Shown here: positions 9,500 through 17,251 of the stretch, piece after piece
Position numbering within the stretch: the first letter of the stretch is position 1
How the letters are laid out: each line of letters begins with the position of its first letter
Source of the DNA: an uncultured Erythrobacter sp.
Lineage (GTDB): Bacteria > Pseudomonadota > Alphaproteobacteria > Sphingomonadales > Sphingomonadaceae
NCBI GenBank assembly: GCA_947498065.1
Contig: CANMIS010000002.1
Span: forward strand, 186,001-250,000
DNA: 64,000 bases
Direction of reading: 5' to 3'
Notes under the pieces: model-generated
What the model was told of the DNA's origin: nothing
Seen by the model: only the letters and a program-made list of their open reading frames with translations
Databases searched by the model: none
Translations under genes and position numbers: made by a program

Positions 9500-10360
9500 T
9501 TAAACCGGCTTGAAGTCCAGACCAATGTCCGCGGCTGGTGCGCTTTGTGTCAGGCGCCCGACCGAGACGAATTGCACCCCGGTGGCCGCTTTTGCCTTGA
9601 TCGTGTCGAGATTGATCCCGCCCGATGCCTCGCACGGCACGCGGCCATCGACCATCGCCACTGCCTCGCGCAGGGTCTCTGGCGACATATTGTCGAGCAG
9701 TAGGTGATGCGCGCCCGCTTGCAGGGCCGGGCCAATCTGGTCGAGCCGGTCGACCTCGCAGATTATGTGCTCCACCCCTGCCTCCCACGCGCGGCGCACC
9801 GCTTCGCCGACGGAGCCTGCGACGGCCACGTGGTTGTCCTTGATCATCGCGGCATCCCACAGGCCCATGCGGTGATTGCTCGCCCCGCCCATGCGGGTGG
9901 CGTATTTCTCCAGATGGCGCATGCCGGGAATGGTCTTGCGCGTGTCGAGCAGGGTGCAATCGGGATTGTCCATCGCGGTCACATATTCGCGCGCCATGGT
10001 GGCTATACCAGAGAGGTGCTGGACGGTGTTGAGCGCGCTGCGCTCTGCGGTTAGGAGCCCGCGCGCATTGCCAGCAAGCCGCATGAGGTCGGTGCCCGGC
10101 TCCACCGCATCGCCATCACTTACGAGCAGCTCGATCTCGATCTCTGGCTCCAACGCGCGGAAAAACGCCTCGGCAATGGGCAGGCCAGCGACGACGATTG
10201 CATCGCGGCTGTCCATCACTCCGGCAAAACGCGCGTCTGCTGGGATCACGCTTTCCGAGGTGACATCGCGCCCACCGCCGATCAATCCCTCGCCCAAATC
10301 CTCTGCCAGAGTGCTGCGGACGAATTGGTCGAGGTCGAAGCCAGGGATGGTGAACGTCAT
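9500..10360 (-). CDS. nadC: Nicotinate-nucleotide diphosphorylase (carboxylating)
   Basis: Quinolinate phosphoribosyltransferase: quinolinate plus PRPP gives nicotinate mononucleotide in NAD synthesis. The 286-residue protein contains ERSALNTVQHLSGIAT, DTRKTIPGMRHLEKYA, GGASNHRMGLWDAAMIKDNH and CEASGGINLDTI, all family hallmarks including the phosphoribosyl-binding region. Length matches bacterial NadC. nadA and nadB are not in the window. Confidence 0.95.
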   Translation of the reverse strand: MTFTIPGFDLDQFVRSTLAEDLGEGLIGGGRDVTSESVIPADARFAGVMDSRDAIVVAGLPIAEAFFRALEPEIEIELLVSDGDAVEPGTDLMRLAGNARGLLTAERSALNTVQHLSGIATMAREYVTAMDNPDCTLLDTRKTIPGMRHLEKYATRMGGASNHRMGLWDAAMIKDNHVAVAGSVGEAVRRAWEAGVEHIICEVDRLDQIGPALQAGAHHLLLDNMSPETLREAVAMVDGRVPCEASGGINLDTIKAKAATGVQFVSVGRLTQSAPAADIGLDFKPV

Positions 10361-10370
10361 TCAATATCTC

Positions 10371-10460
10371 CGTTCGCCCTGAGCCTGTCGAAGGGCTGTT
10401 TTTCAACTTATGCACGAAGCTAAGAGGAAAAGCAGTGCTTCGACAAGCTCAGCACGAACG
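10371..10460. repeat. Pair of REP-like palindromic units, inverted
   Basis: Two 28-nt units, 10371-10398 and 10433-10460, face each other. Each folds on itself: GCCCT..AGGGC in the first and GTGCT..AGCAC in the second, both closing a GAGCYTGTCGA loop. Differences between units are compensated within each stem. The unit resembles the palindromes common between genes of Sphingomonadales. Confidence 0.7.
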
Positions 10461-10494
10461 GTTTTGCAAAAAAGGGCCTTAAAACCTGCCCTTG

Positions 10495-10652
10495 CGGTGC
10501 GTCGCGCCGAAGTCAGTCCCAAAAGCTAGGCCTAGCCGCGACCCCCGGTCCGCGACCAGCGGACCGCAAGGCCGACTGGCCGCCCGCAGGTGCACCGTAG
10601 CGAAGCGGAGGAGCTGCACCGAGGAGTTCGCCCGGATGGGCGAACACAAAAC
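10495..10652 (-). repeat. Structured intergenic element, copy A
   Basis: Read on the minus strand it starts 7 nt after the LytTR-gene stop. Hairpins (plus-strand coordinates): 10626-10645 (GTTCGCCC/GGGCGAAC), 10589-10620 (GGTGCA/TGCACC around CTCCGCTTCGCTACGG), 10570-10581 (GGCC/GGCC) and 10546-10566 (CGGTCCGC/GCGGACCG). All four have matching hairpins with different stem bases in copy B at 48237-48420. The downstream boundary is approximate. Confidence 0.75.
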
Positions 10653-11450
10653 CTAATGCACAAAGCGGGCGACGACATCGCGGTAGCTGCGGCTCACCTT
10701 CACCTCGGCGCCTGAATCCAGCACCAGGAAGCACTCGCCATTGGTGTGCGGCTTCACTTGGCGCACTTGGTCAAGGTTCACGATGGTGGAGCGGTGCACG
10801 CGCTGGAACTTGCGCGGGTCAAGGCGGCGTTCCAGATCCTTCATCGTTTCGCGCAGGATCAGCGAATTGTCACCGGTGTAGATGCACATGTAATCGCCAG
10901 CTGCCTCGATGTGTTCGATCGACTCGACCTCCACGCGGAAGATTTGTCCGCGATCCTTCACATTGATCAGCTTTTCAAACCGCTCGGAGGTTTCACCAGC
11001 AGCCTCGCAGAACTCATCGGCCTTGTCCGGCGCAACTTCGGCCAGCACGTCTTTGAGCTTCTCGGCCTCTTCCGCCGATTTCTTCTCTGTGATGCGTTGG
11101 CGCACCCGCTCCAGCGTATCGGCGAGTTTGTCCTCGTCGACCGGCTTCATCAGGTAATTCACCGCATTGGTTTCGAATGCGCGGATTGCGTGCTCTTCAA
11201 AGGCGGTGACGAACACGAACAGGGGCGGTTCGATTTCCATCACGCCTTTGACGACAGAAAATCCGTCGAAGCCGGGCATTTGGATGTCGAGAAACACCAG
11301 ATCGGGCTTTTGCGTCTTGATTTTGCGAATGGCTTCGCGGCCGTTTGAGCAGGTGTCGATAATTTCGACATCGTCAAACGCCTCGAGCCTCAGTTGCAGG
11401 CCTTGAATGGCCAGTTTTTCATCGTCGACTAGGATTGTGCGTATGGTCAT
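10653..11450 (-). CDS. LytTR-type response regulator
   Basis: 265-residue two-component regulator: N-terminal receiver (ILVDDEK acidic pocket, LVFLDIQMPGFDG with the phospho-acceptor Asp, LMKPVDED with the conserved Lys), a charged linker, and a C-terminal LytTR DNA-binding domain (ESIEHIEAAGDYMCIYTG, FQRVHRSTIVNLDQV). Its start overlaps the end of the sensor-kinase gene by 4 nt, so both are expressed together and form a cognate pair. Targets are unknown. The structured element copy A lies directly after its stop codon. Confidence 0.92.
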   Translation of the reverse strand: MTIRTILVDDEKLAIQGLQLRLEAFDDVEIIDTCSNGREAIRKIKTQKPDLVFLDIQMPGFDGFSVVKGVMEIEPPLFVFVTAFEEHAIRAFETNAVNYLMKPVDEDKLADTLERVRQRITEKKSAEEAEKLKDVLAEVAPDKADEFCEAAGETSERFEKLINVKDRGQIFRVEVESIEHIEAAGDYMCIYTGDNSLILRETMKDLERRLDPRKFQRVHRSTIVNLDQVRQVKPHTNGECFLVLDSGAEVKVSRSYRDVVARFVH

Positions 11451-12706
11451 GCAGCAGGTCCAATGGCGCGTCTGGGATTAAGGGTAATCACCGACGCTGG
11501 CTGGGGGTTGGTGCCGGGGGCGGCAGAATTGGCATCCGCGGGGTCGGAGCCGGTTGCGCTTGCAGCTTGAGCATCTGGGCCAAGTGCAAATTCGTCTTCC
11601 ATCTGGAAGGGGATTTCAATCGTGACGGCAAAACCGCCGCCGGGATCAGAACGGGTCTCAAACTTATGATCCGGGCCGTAAGCCTGCATCAGGCGGTTGC
11701 GAATATTAGCGAGGCCAACGCCGGTGGAGACCGGCTGGTTCGCCTTGTCTTGCTCATAATCGAGCAGTTCATGCCGCACGGGGGCATTCGCGCCGGGGCC
11801 GGTGTCTTCTACGGTAATGCGCAGGCGTCCGGCCATGATCCGGGCGGCCAGCGTGATCTGCGCGCCCTCTTCCTGTGCGGATACGGCGTATTTCACTGCG
11901 TTTTCAACCAAAGGCTGAAGCAGCATAGAGGGCAGGCGCGCATCCATCGCGTCGTCTTCGATGGCGAATTTTGTGCGCAGCCGCTCTTCAAACCGCATCC
12001 GCTCAATATCGAGATAAAGCTGCAGCGTTTCGACCTCTTGCGCCAGGGTCACCTGACTGCCCGGTTCGCTGACCAGAGTGTGGCGCAGGAAGCTGGAGAG
12101 GCGGGTGAGCATCGCATTGGCGGGCTCGGTTTGCTTCAGCAGCACCAAAGTGCTGATCGAGTTCAAAGTGTTGAACAGGAAATGCGGGTTCAGCTGATAA
12201 CGCAGCATTGCGAGCTGAGCGCTGGTCGCTTGCGCCTCGAGCCGCTCCAGCCGGTCGGCCTGTTCTTCAACGGTGAGGAAGTAGCTGATCGCATAATACA
12301 GTGCGCTCCACCCGCCGAGCAGGGTCAGCGGGATGAAGGAGATGCCGATAAAGCGCTGGACGAAGCTCGTTTCATTCGCGCCGCCGATATAGAGGCTCTG
12401 CACCCAGGCATCGATCGAGGCGTGGATGATGACCGCCGCAAGCACCACCGCAGCCGTCGTTCCCCAGGTTACAATCGGTTGGCGGCCAATCAATTGGCGA
12501 TAGATTACTGACAACACCAGCGTGATGGAAAAGCCGGTAATGGTCGTGAGCAGCAGTAAGACCACCAGATCAAGCGGCTGATCATTGGCGACCGCGACAA
12601 CGGTCCTCAGCAGAAAATACCCGCCCCAGCCGGAGAGCTGGAGAGTCCAGAACGCTCTGTTCTTACTGGCAAAGAACGGCGTAGGCTGAATAGGTAGCAT
12701 GACCAT
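11447..12706 (-). CDS. LytS-family sensor histidine kinase
   Basis: 419-residue membrane kinase. The N-terminal half has about four transmembrane segments (WGGYFLLRTVVAVA, LVVLLLLTTITGFSITLVLSVIY, AAVVLAAVIIHASIDAWVQ, FIGISFIPLTLLGGWSALYY). The kinase part has YQLNPHFLFNTLNSISTL (phospho-accepting His), QPLVENAVKYA (N box) and a GLANIRNRL G-box region. The C-terminal tail is Ala/Pro/Asn-rich. ATG at 12706 follows AAGGG; the track ORF starts 32 codons earlier without support. It pairs with the LytTR regulator downstream. Confidence 0.9.
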   Translation of the reverse strand: MVMLPIQPTPFFASKNRAFWTLQLSGWGGYFLLRTVVAVANDQPLDLVVLLLLTTITGFSITLVLSVIYRQLIGRQPIVTWGTTAAVVLAAVIIHASIDAWVQSLYIGGANETSFVQRFIGISFIPLTLLGGWSALYYAISYFLTVEEQADRLERLEAQATSAQLAMLRYQLNPHFLFNTLNSISTLVLLKQTEPANAMLTRLSSFLRHTLVSEPGSQVTLAQEVETLQLYLDIERMRFEERLRTKFAIEDDAMDARLPSMLLQPLVENAVKYAVSAQEEGAQITLAARIMAGRLRITVEDTGPGANAPVRHELLDYEQDKANQPVSTGVGLANIRNRLMQAYGPDHKFETRSDPGGGFAVTIEIPFQMEDEFALGPDAQAASATGSDPADANSAAPGTNPQPASVITLNPRRAIGPAA

Positions 12707-12934
12707 GGCCGACCCTTGTAGACGAATTGTGCGGTGGATGGCAGCTAGTTTTGCCTGCGGGTGATCGCGTGGGCCGCACTTTCTGCCCCGGAAAACCGCC
12801 AATTGCGTAGAGAATTGAGCGGTTTTCCCTGCCTAAAGGTTAGTCAGTTAGTCGCTTGCAAGCGGCTTTGATGCGAGTGCTGCCTCAAATTTGAGCACAC
12901 CGTTAGCTGCGGGTTTCAGGGCTTTGCACCCTGC

Positions 12935-13957
12935 CTATTTCTTAGGCGCGGCTTTGGGGTCGATCTCGCGGCGAAACCCTGTGCGCCAATCGGCGCCTGC
13001 AAATGTGGGCGATTTTTGCAATGCTTCGATCAATTCAACTTCGGTCTGAATGAATTCGGCGCGCTCGTCCCAGCCATCATGGGTGCGCCCGCGAAACAGG
13101 CCGCCATCGTGTTTTGGACCCCATCGCAGCATAAACCGGTGCGCCGCGCTCGGCTCATAGCCCGCATTGGCGAGCAGCCACGGCATTAGTCGGTCCGCCT
13201 CGCGCTCGGTCAGACGCACGTTTTTGCGCGTGCGGCCATTGGCATCGAGCCATGCCCGGTGACCCAGCAGATTATGCGCCAGCTCATGCGCAATCGCGGC
13301 GGCAAATTCGTCCTCCGCATAGTCAAAGCCGACAAATTTCGAGCCGATGACAACGCGCGATCCTTCTGCCAGCGCGCGCTTGCTGCCCCCGGCAAGTTCA
13401 AAGCGTGTGGCGCAGGCTTTTTCTGATGGGATCAACAGATCGCCGCCGCTTGCCAGCCCGATCATGATCCGGCCTTCCTGGGCCAGCGCAGCATCGATGT
13501 AATCATGCGCGCGGGTGAGACGCTGCCAGTGGGAGCGCTCCTCAGCTGGCCACTGGTTGACTTCTTCAGCGTTCAGCCGCTCAATCTCGCGCCCAAAGCT
13601 GAGGCCGCCTGCATTAGAGGAGGGCGAACCGCGAGCGACCGTTTGAACCGCAAAATCGCCGGTAAGTCCAAGAGTGGCGCGCGGCTCGCTCGGCTCTTTA
13701 AAGGCGACCATATCCTGCAATTGCAGCCCGATTGATTGCACAGTTTTTGGGCAGTAGTCGGCATTGCCGCGCACCAATTTCCAGCCGGCATCCTGCAGCC
13801 TTTGGTCGAGCGCGTGATATTCTTGGAGTGCGGTCAGTTTTGCGGAGGGTTTAAGCTCGAATGATGCGGCCTCACTCTGCGCCAATCCGGGCGTGCCTAG
13901 TAAACAGGCAGCCAAGCCAGCCAGCGCCCAGCGCCGAAATTGACCCTGCCTAAGCAT
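12935..13957 (-). CDS. Exported M48-like zinc metallopeptidase
   Basis: 340-residue protein with a signal peptide (LAGLAACLLGTPGLAQS) and the zinc motif HELAHNLLGH; the third ligand is probably in READRLMPW. This is the M48 layout, acting in the periplasm. Substrate unknown. The start ATG overlaps the stop of the DsbA-like gene by one base (TAATG), so it is translationally linked to a disulfide-chemistry protein and a second M48 protease upstream. Confidence 0.82.
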   Translation of the reverse strand: MLRQGQFRRWALAGLAACLLGTPGLAQSEAASFELKPSAKLTALQEYHALDQRLQDAGWKLVRGNADYCPKTVQSIGLQLQDMVAFKEPSEPRATLGLTGDFAVQTVARGSPSSNAGGLSFGREIERLNAEEVNQWPAEERSHWQRLTRAHDYIDAALAQEGRIMIGLASGGDLLIPSEKACATRFELAGGSKRALAEGSRVVIGSKFVGFDYAEDEFAAAIAHELAHNLLGHRAWLDANGRTRKNVRLTEREADRLMPWLLANAGYEPSAAHRFMLRWGPKHDGGLFRGRTHDGWDERAEFIQTEVELIEALQKSPTFAGADWRTGFRREIDPKAAPKK

Positions 13958-14670
13958 TAGGCGCCAGAGGTATATTGCGCTTCTGCGCCAGCCTCGCTCA
14001 ACGCTTCTTTCAGCCCGTCATACCCGACTGCGCCGCCGATCACTTGATTGCCAGTGACCCACGCAGGCGTGCCGGAAAAGCCGAGCTGCTGAGCGAGCGA
14101 GAGATTGCGGGCGAGCTCTACACTAACGGGATCGGACACCGCGTCGGCCTGCGCCTTTTCCCAGTCGAGGCCTGCTTCGCGTGCGGCCGCCTCAACCGTT
14201 TCAGGGGTGGCCGGGCCAAGGCGGAACATTGCCTCGTGAAAGGCGGCGTATTTGCCTTGCATTGCCGCGGCCAACGCCATGCGCGCGGCGCCTTCGCTGC
14301 CATCAAAGATCGACCATTCGCGCACGACCACCTTGAGCTCCGGGTCTTCGGCGACCAAGCGGTTCACATCTTCGAGGCTCGCCTCGCAATAGGGGCAATT
14401 GTAATCGGTAAATTCGACCAAGATCTTGCTGCCATTGGGATTGCCGATCACCGCGCCGGGGAAGGGCGTGACCACTTCATCGCGGACATCGGCCAATTGC
14501 TCAGCGGATTCCTTATTGCGCAGCGCCTCGACCATTTCGGGCAGCATTTCAGGATTTTCCATCATGAAAGCCCGGGTGCGATTGTCAGCAAGGCCAGTGT
14601 AGGACCAGGTCGCCGCGCCCAAAAAGCCAAAGACGAGCGCCAGAAACGCGGTTGCGAGTGTCTTGATCAA
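13957..14670 (-). CDS. DsbA/ScsC-like thiol-disulfide oxidoreductase
   Basis: 237-residue exported thioredoxin-fold protein. An N-terminal signal anchor (LATAFLALVFGFLGAATW) is followed by a helical segment (MENPEMLPEMVEALRNKES), as in the oligomerising region of ScsC-type proteins. The active site is CPYC in FTDYNCPYCEAS, with the cis-Pro turn in GFSGTPAWV. It probably isomerises or oxidises disulfides in the periplasm. The start is TTG at 14670; no ATG precedes the conserved region. Confidence 0.85.
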   Translation of the reverse strand: MIKTLATAFLALVFGFLGAATWSYTGLADNRTRAFMMENPEMLPEMVEALRNKESAEQLADVRDEVVTPFPGAVIGNPNGSKILVEFTDYNCPYCEASLEDVNRLVAEDPELKVVVREWSIFDGSEGAARMALAAAMQGKYAAFHEAMFRLGPATPETVEAAAREAGLDWEKAQADAVSDPVSVELARNLSLAQQLGFSGTPAWVTGNQVIGGAVGYDGLKEALSEAGAEAQYTSGA

Positions 14671-14727
14671 AATGCTGTTCCCAATGTTTGCGCGGCCAGC
14701 AAAGGCATGACCGCTCTTGGCCGCGCT

Positions 14728-16119
14728 TTAGCGGCTATCGCGCAGCCGTTCCAGTTCGCTGCGCGCTTGCAGCGAAATGTCCTGCGCTCTGATCCAATCG
14801 GGCGTGCCCACGGGCAATCCGGCTTCGGCTGCCTGCGCGCTGCGCAAGGCCTCTGGGTATCGCCGGGTCATCACCTGCTGCTCTGCGCTGGCGAGGCGGG
14901 CACGCGGCATGTCTCCGCGCGCGGCATAGACCACGCCCAGCTGATACCAGGCGAACGGATTGAGCCGGTCCCGCGATACGGCGGCGCGCAGCACGCGCTC
15001 TGCCTCGGCAAAGTTCGCCTCATCCTCGGTCGCGATCAGAGCGTGGCCAAACATCGATGCGATCAGCGGCTGGTTGAGCGTGATATCGGTTGCGCGGCGC
15101 AGCGGGATCAGCGCCTCTTCCGGCTTGCCGGATTCGAGCAGGATTTGCCCTTTTACTTCGAGGAAATAGGGGTTGTCTGCGTTGATGGCGAGCAGGCCGT
15201 CGGCCTCTGCCAAAGCGCGCTCAATCTGCGCATCCTTGTGGAAAGCATAGGCGCGGGCATAGCGCGCCGCGATGCTGGTGTCGCTTTCCGGGAAACGGTT
15301 GAGCGTGCGCTTGGGATCTTGCAAAAAGCCATAAAGCTTGGCTTTCACCCGCTCGAACCGGGCCTGAAGCGCGGCATCATCGGGCGCGTCCCATGCGGGA
15401 TCTACCGTGTAAACCTCGCGCAGGCGGGCGATGCGATTGCTTGAAAGCGGGTGGGTGCGGGTGAATTCGGCTTCGTCATCGCGGGCATAGCCATAACGGC
15501 GCGCCTGACCTTGCAGCTTTTCAAAGAATGCGATTGAACCGCGGCCTGAAATGCCTGCCTCTGAGAGGTAGCGCGCGCCCGCGGCATCAGCGGCGCTTTC
15601 CTGAACCCGGCTAAAGGCGAGGAACCGGCCGAGCGCAGCGCGTTGACCCGCCATAATCGCGCCGATCGCGGCATCACCGGCCCCGGCCAGAGCCGCGCCA
15701 ACGCCGATCAACAGCGAGAGGATGGAGATGTTGCTGGCCGCGGTGGTGCCCTCGTTAAAGCGCACGATGTGCCCGCCAGTGATGTGGCCGAGCTCGTGCG
15801 CGATTACGCCCTGCACTTCATTGGCAGTGTCTGCCGCGTCGATCAGGCCGGAATGGATGTAAACCACTTGGCCGCCTGCAACGAAGGCGTTGATTGAGGG
15901 ATCATTGATCAGGACAATATCGACATTGCCCGGCTCCAGCTCCGAGGCCTCAATCAGCGGCGCGGCCATATCGGCCAGCAGGGCCTCAGTCTCAGCATCG
16001 CGCAGGATCGATTGCGCAGAGGCGGTCTCTACCGCCAGCGCAAAACTGGCAATCAGCGCAAACGCTGCCGCCGCTAGGCGAGAGGAAGGCTGGGCGAAAG
16101 GGTGCAAAAGCGCGCGCAT
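14728..16119 (-). CDS. M48 metalloprotease with TPR repeats (BepA-like)
   Basis: 463-residue periplasmic protease-chaperone like BepA/YfgC, which helps outer-membrane protein assembly and LPS-transporter maturation. Order: signal peptide (LAAAAFALIASFALAVETASA), protease domain with HELGHITGGH and the third ligand near ESAADAAGARYLSEAG, then TPR-like helices through the C-terminal half (RYARAYAFHKDAQIERALAEA, PYFLEVKGQILLESG). I start at the ATG at 16119 rather than the track start 32 codons upstream, which lies inside the preceding gene. Confidence 0.87.
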   Translation of the reverse strand: MRALLHPFAQPSSRLAAAAFALIASFALAVETASAQSILRDAETEALLADMAAPLIEASELEPGNVDIVLINDPSINAFVAGGQVVYIHSGLIDAADTANEVQGVIAHELGHITGGHIVRFNEGTTAASNISILSLLIGVGAALAGAGDAAIGAIMAGQRAALGRFLAFSRVQESAADAAGARYLSEAGISGRGSIAFFEKLQGQARRYGYARDDEAEFTRTHPLSSNRIARLREVYTVDPAWDAPDDAALQARFERVKAKLYGFLQDPKRTLNRFPESDTSIAARYARAYAFHKDAQIERALAEADGLLAINADNPYFLEVKGQILLESGKPEEALIPLRRATDITLNQPLIASMFGHALIATEDEANFAEAERVLRAAVSRDRLNPFAWYQLGVVYAARGDMPRARLASAEQQVMTRRYPEALRSAQAAEAGLPVGTPDWIRAQDISLQARSELERLRDSR

Positions 16120-16129
16120 GCCCGCAGGA

Positions 16130-17086
16130 CTAGCGCGATTCGTCCTGAACCGGAACTGAAGTCTTTGCCTGCGCGGCAACTTCTTTCGCAAATTGCGCGA
16201 TTGTATCGTCCACATCGCGCGAATTCCGCCATGGCGCGGCCATCGAAACCAGCGGATCTGTGTGGTTCATTTCAGGATAGAATTTGGTCTGCACGCTGCC
16301 GCCGGCTTCCGTAATCCTCTTCTCCAGCTCGCGGGTGTTGCGCGGGTAGACCACCGTGTCCGCCTCCCCGTGGATCAGCAGCATCGGCGGGGCATCGCCG
16401 CGAATGTGATTGACCGGCTGGGTCGCCTCTGGGTCTTCAGCCGGGCCGAACGAGTTGATCGTCGAATCGCTGTCGAACGGATAGAAGTCATAGGGGCCAG
16501 ACAAGCCAACCACACCGGCGATATCACTGATGGCGAGCCCGCGCGCGCCGAGCCATTGCTCCTCCAGCGCGGCCATCATCACGTTGTAAGCCCCGGCAGA
16601 ATGGCCAGCGACGAAGATCTGCTCCGGATCGCCGCCAAATTGCTCAATCTCCGCCTTGGTCCAAGCGATTGCGCCAGCGGCGTCTTCCAGCATGGCGGGA
16701 TAGACCACGTCCGGATGCATGCGGTATCCGGCGAGCACGACGACAAAGCCCTTGGGCACGAAAGCGCGGCCCATAAAGCCATAGTCCTCTGGATCGCCGG
16801 AGCGCCAGCTGCCGCCGTGAACGAACAATAGGACCGGGCGCTTCGCTGCGTCATCGCCCGCATTTTCGGGGCCCCAGACGAACAGGTTTTGCGCCTCGCT
16901 CTCGCCGAAAGAGGCCTCGGTCAGCAGCGCAACATTATGCGTGCCGCCGGTCAGCCGGTCGACCGCAGTCAGCACGGCGGGTCCATTGCGCGAAATCGCA
17001 AATTGCAGCGCCAATCCGCCTGCCAAAACCAGCGCCACGATCGCGGCAAGCATCCACAGCATAACGCGCACCTTCTTGCTTTTCAT
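16130..17086 (-). CDS. Membrane-anchored alpha/beta hydrolase
   Basis: 318-residue esterase-type hydrolase of the HSL/BD-FAE-like group. A basic start and one membrane segment (MLAAIVALVLAGGLALQFA) precede the catalytic domain with oxyanion motif HGGSW, nucleophile elbow GHSAGA and a late acid/His pair (GEADTVVYP, MNHTDPL). The exact substrate is unknown. ATG at 17086 is preferred over the TTG four codons earlier. It lies 10 bp upstream of the BepA-like gene. Confidence 0.8.
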   Translation of the reverse strand: MKSKKVRVMLWMLAAIVALVLAGGLALQFAISRNGPAVLTAVDRLTGGTHNVALLTEASFGESEAQNLFVWGPENAGDDAAKRPVLLFVHGGSWRSGDPEDYGFMGRAFVPKGFVVVLAGYRMHPDVVYPAMLEDAAGAIAWTKAEIEQFGGDPEQIFVAGHSAGAYNVMMAALEEQWLGARGLAISDIAGVVGLSGPYDFYPFDSDSTINSFGPAEDPEATQPVNHIRGDAPPMLLIHGEADTVVYPRNTRELEKRITEAGGSVQTKFYPEMNHTDPLVSMAAPWRNSRDVDDTIAQFAKEVAAQAKTSVPVQDESR

Positions 17087-17178
17087 TGCATGCCCCAAAG
17101 GCCTCTAGCGCAACTTGGCGCACTCAATTGTGCCTGTTACTGCCACGAGGTTCTCGATTAAATTGAGCGGGCGCGATA

Positions 17179-17214
17179 ACGCCTCCGGTCCCATGCGTAT
17201 AGGGCCGGAGGCGT
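17179..17214 (-). terminator. Stem-loop after the PAS protein gene
   Basis: ACGCCTCCGG and CCGGAGGCGT pair perfectly over 10 bp, with CCC/GGG inside and a small loop. It lies 38 nt after the PAS-protein stop. There is no clear U-run on the minus strand, so it may be a weak terminator or an mRNA-end stabiliser. Confidence 0.5.
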
Positions 17215-17251
17215 CAAAAATTCGCGAGGCTGCAAATGCGCTGCGGCGGCG

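Noticed and set aside
10513-10734. ORF translating to PLRYGAPAGGQSALRSAGRGPG
   Set aside because: The reading comes from the structured element copy A; the related reading in copy B shows that it reflects the repeat, not a gene.
13975-15444. 489-residue plus-strand ORF
   Set aside because: Runs antisense across the DsbA-like and BepA-like genes, both of which have clear motifs.
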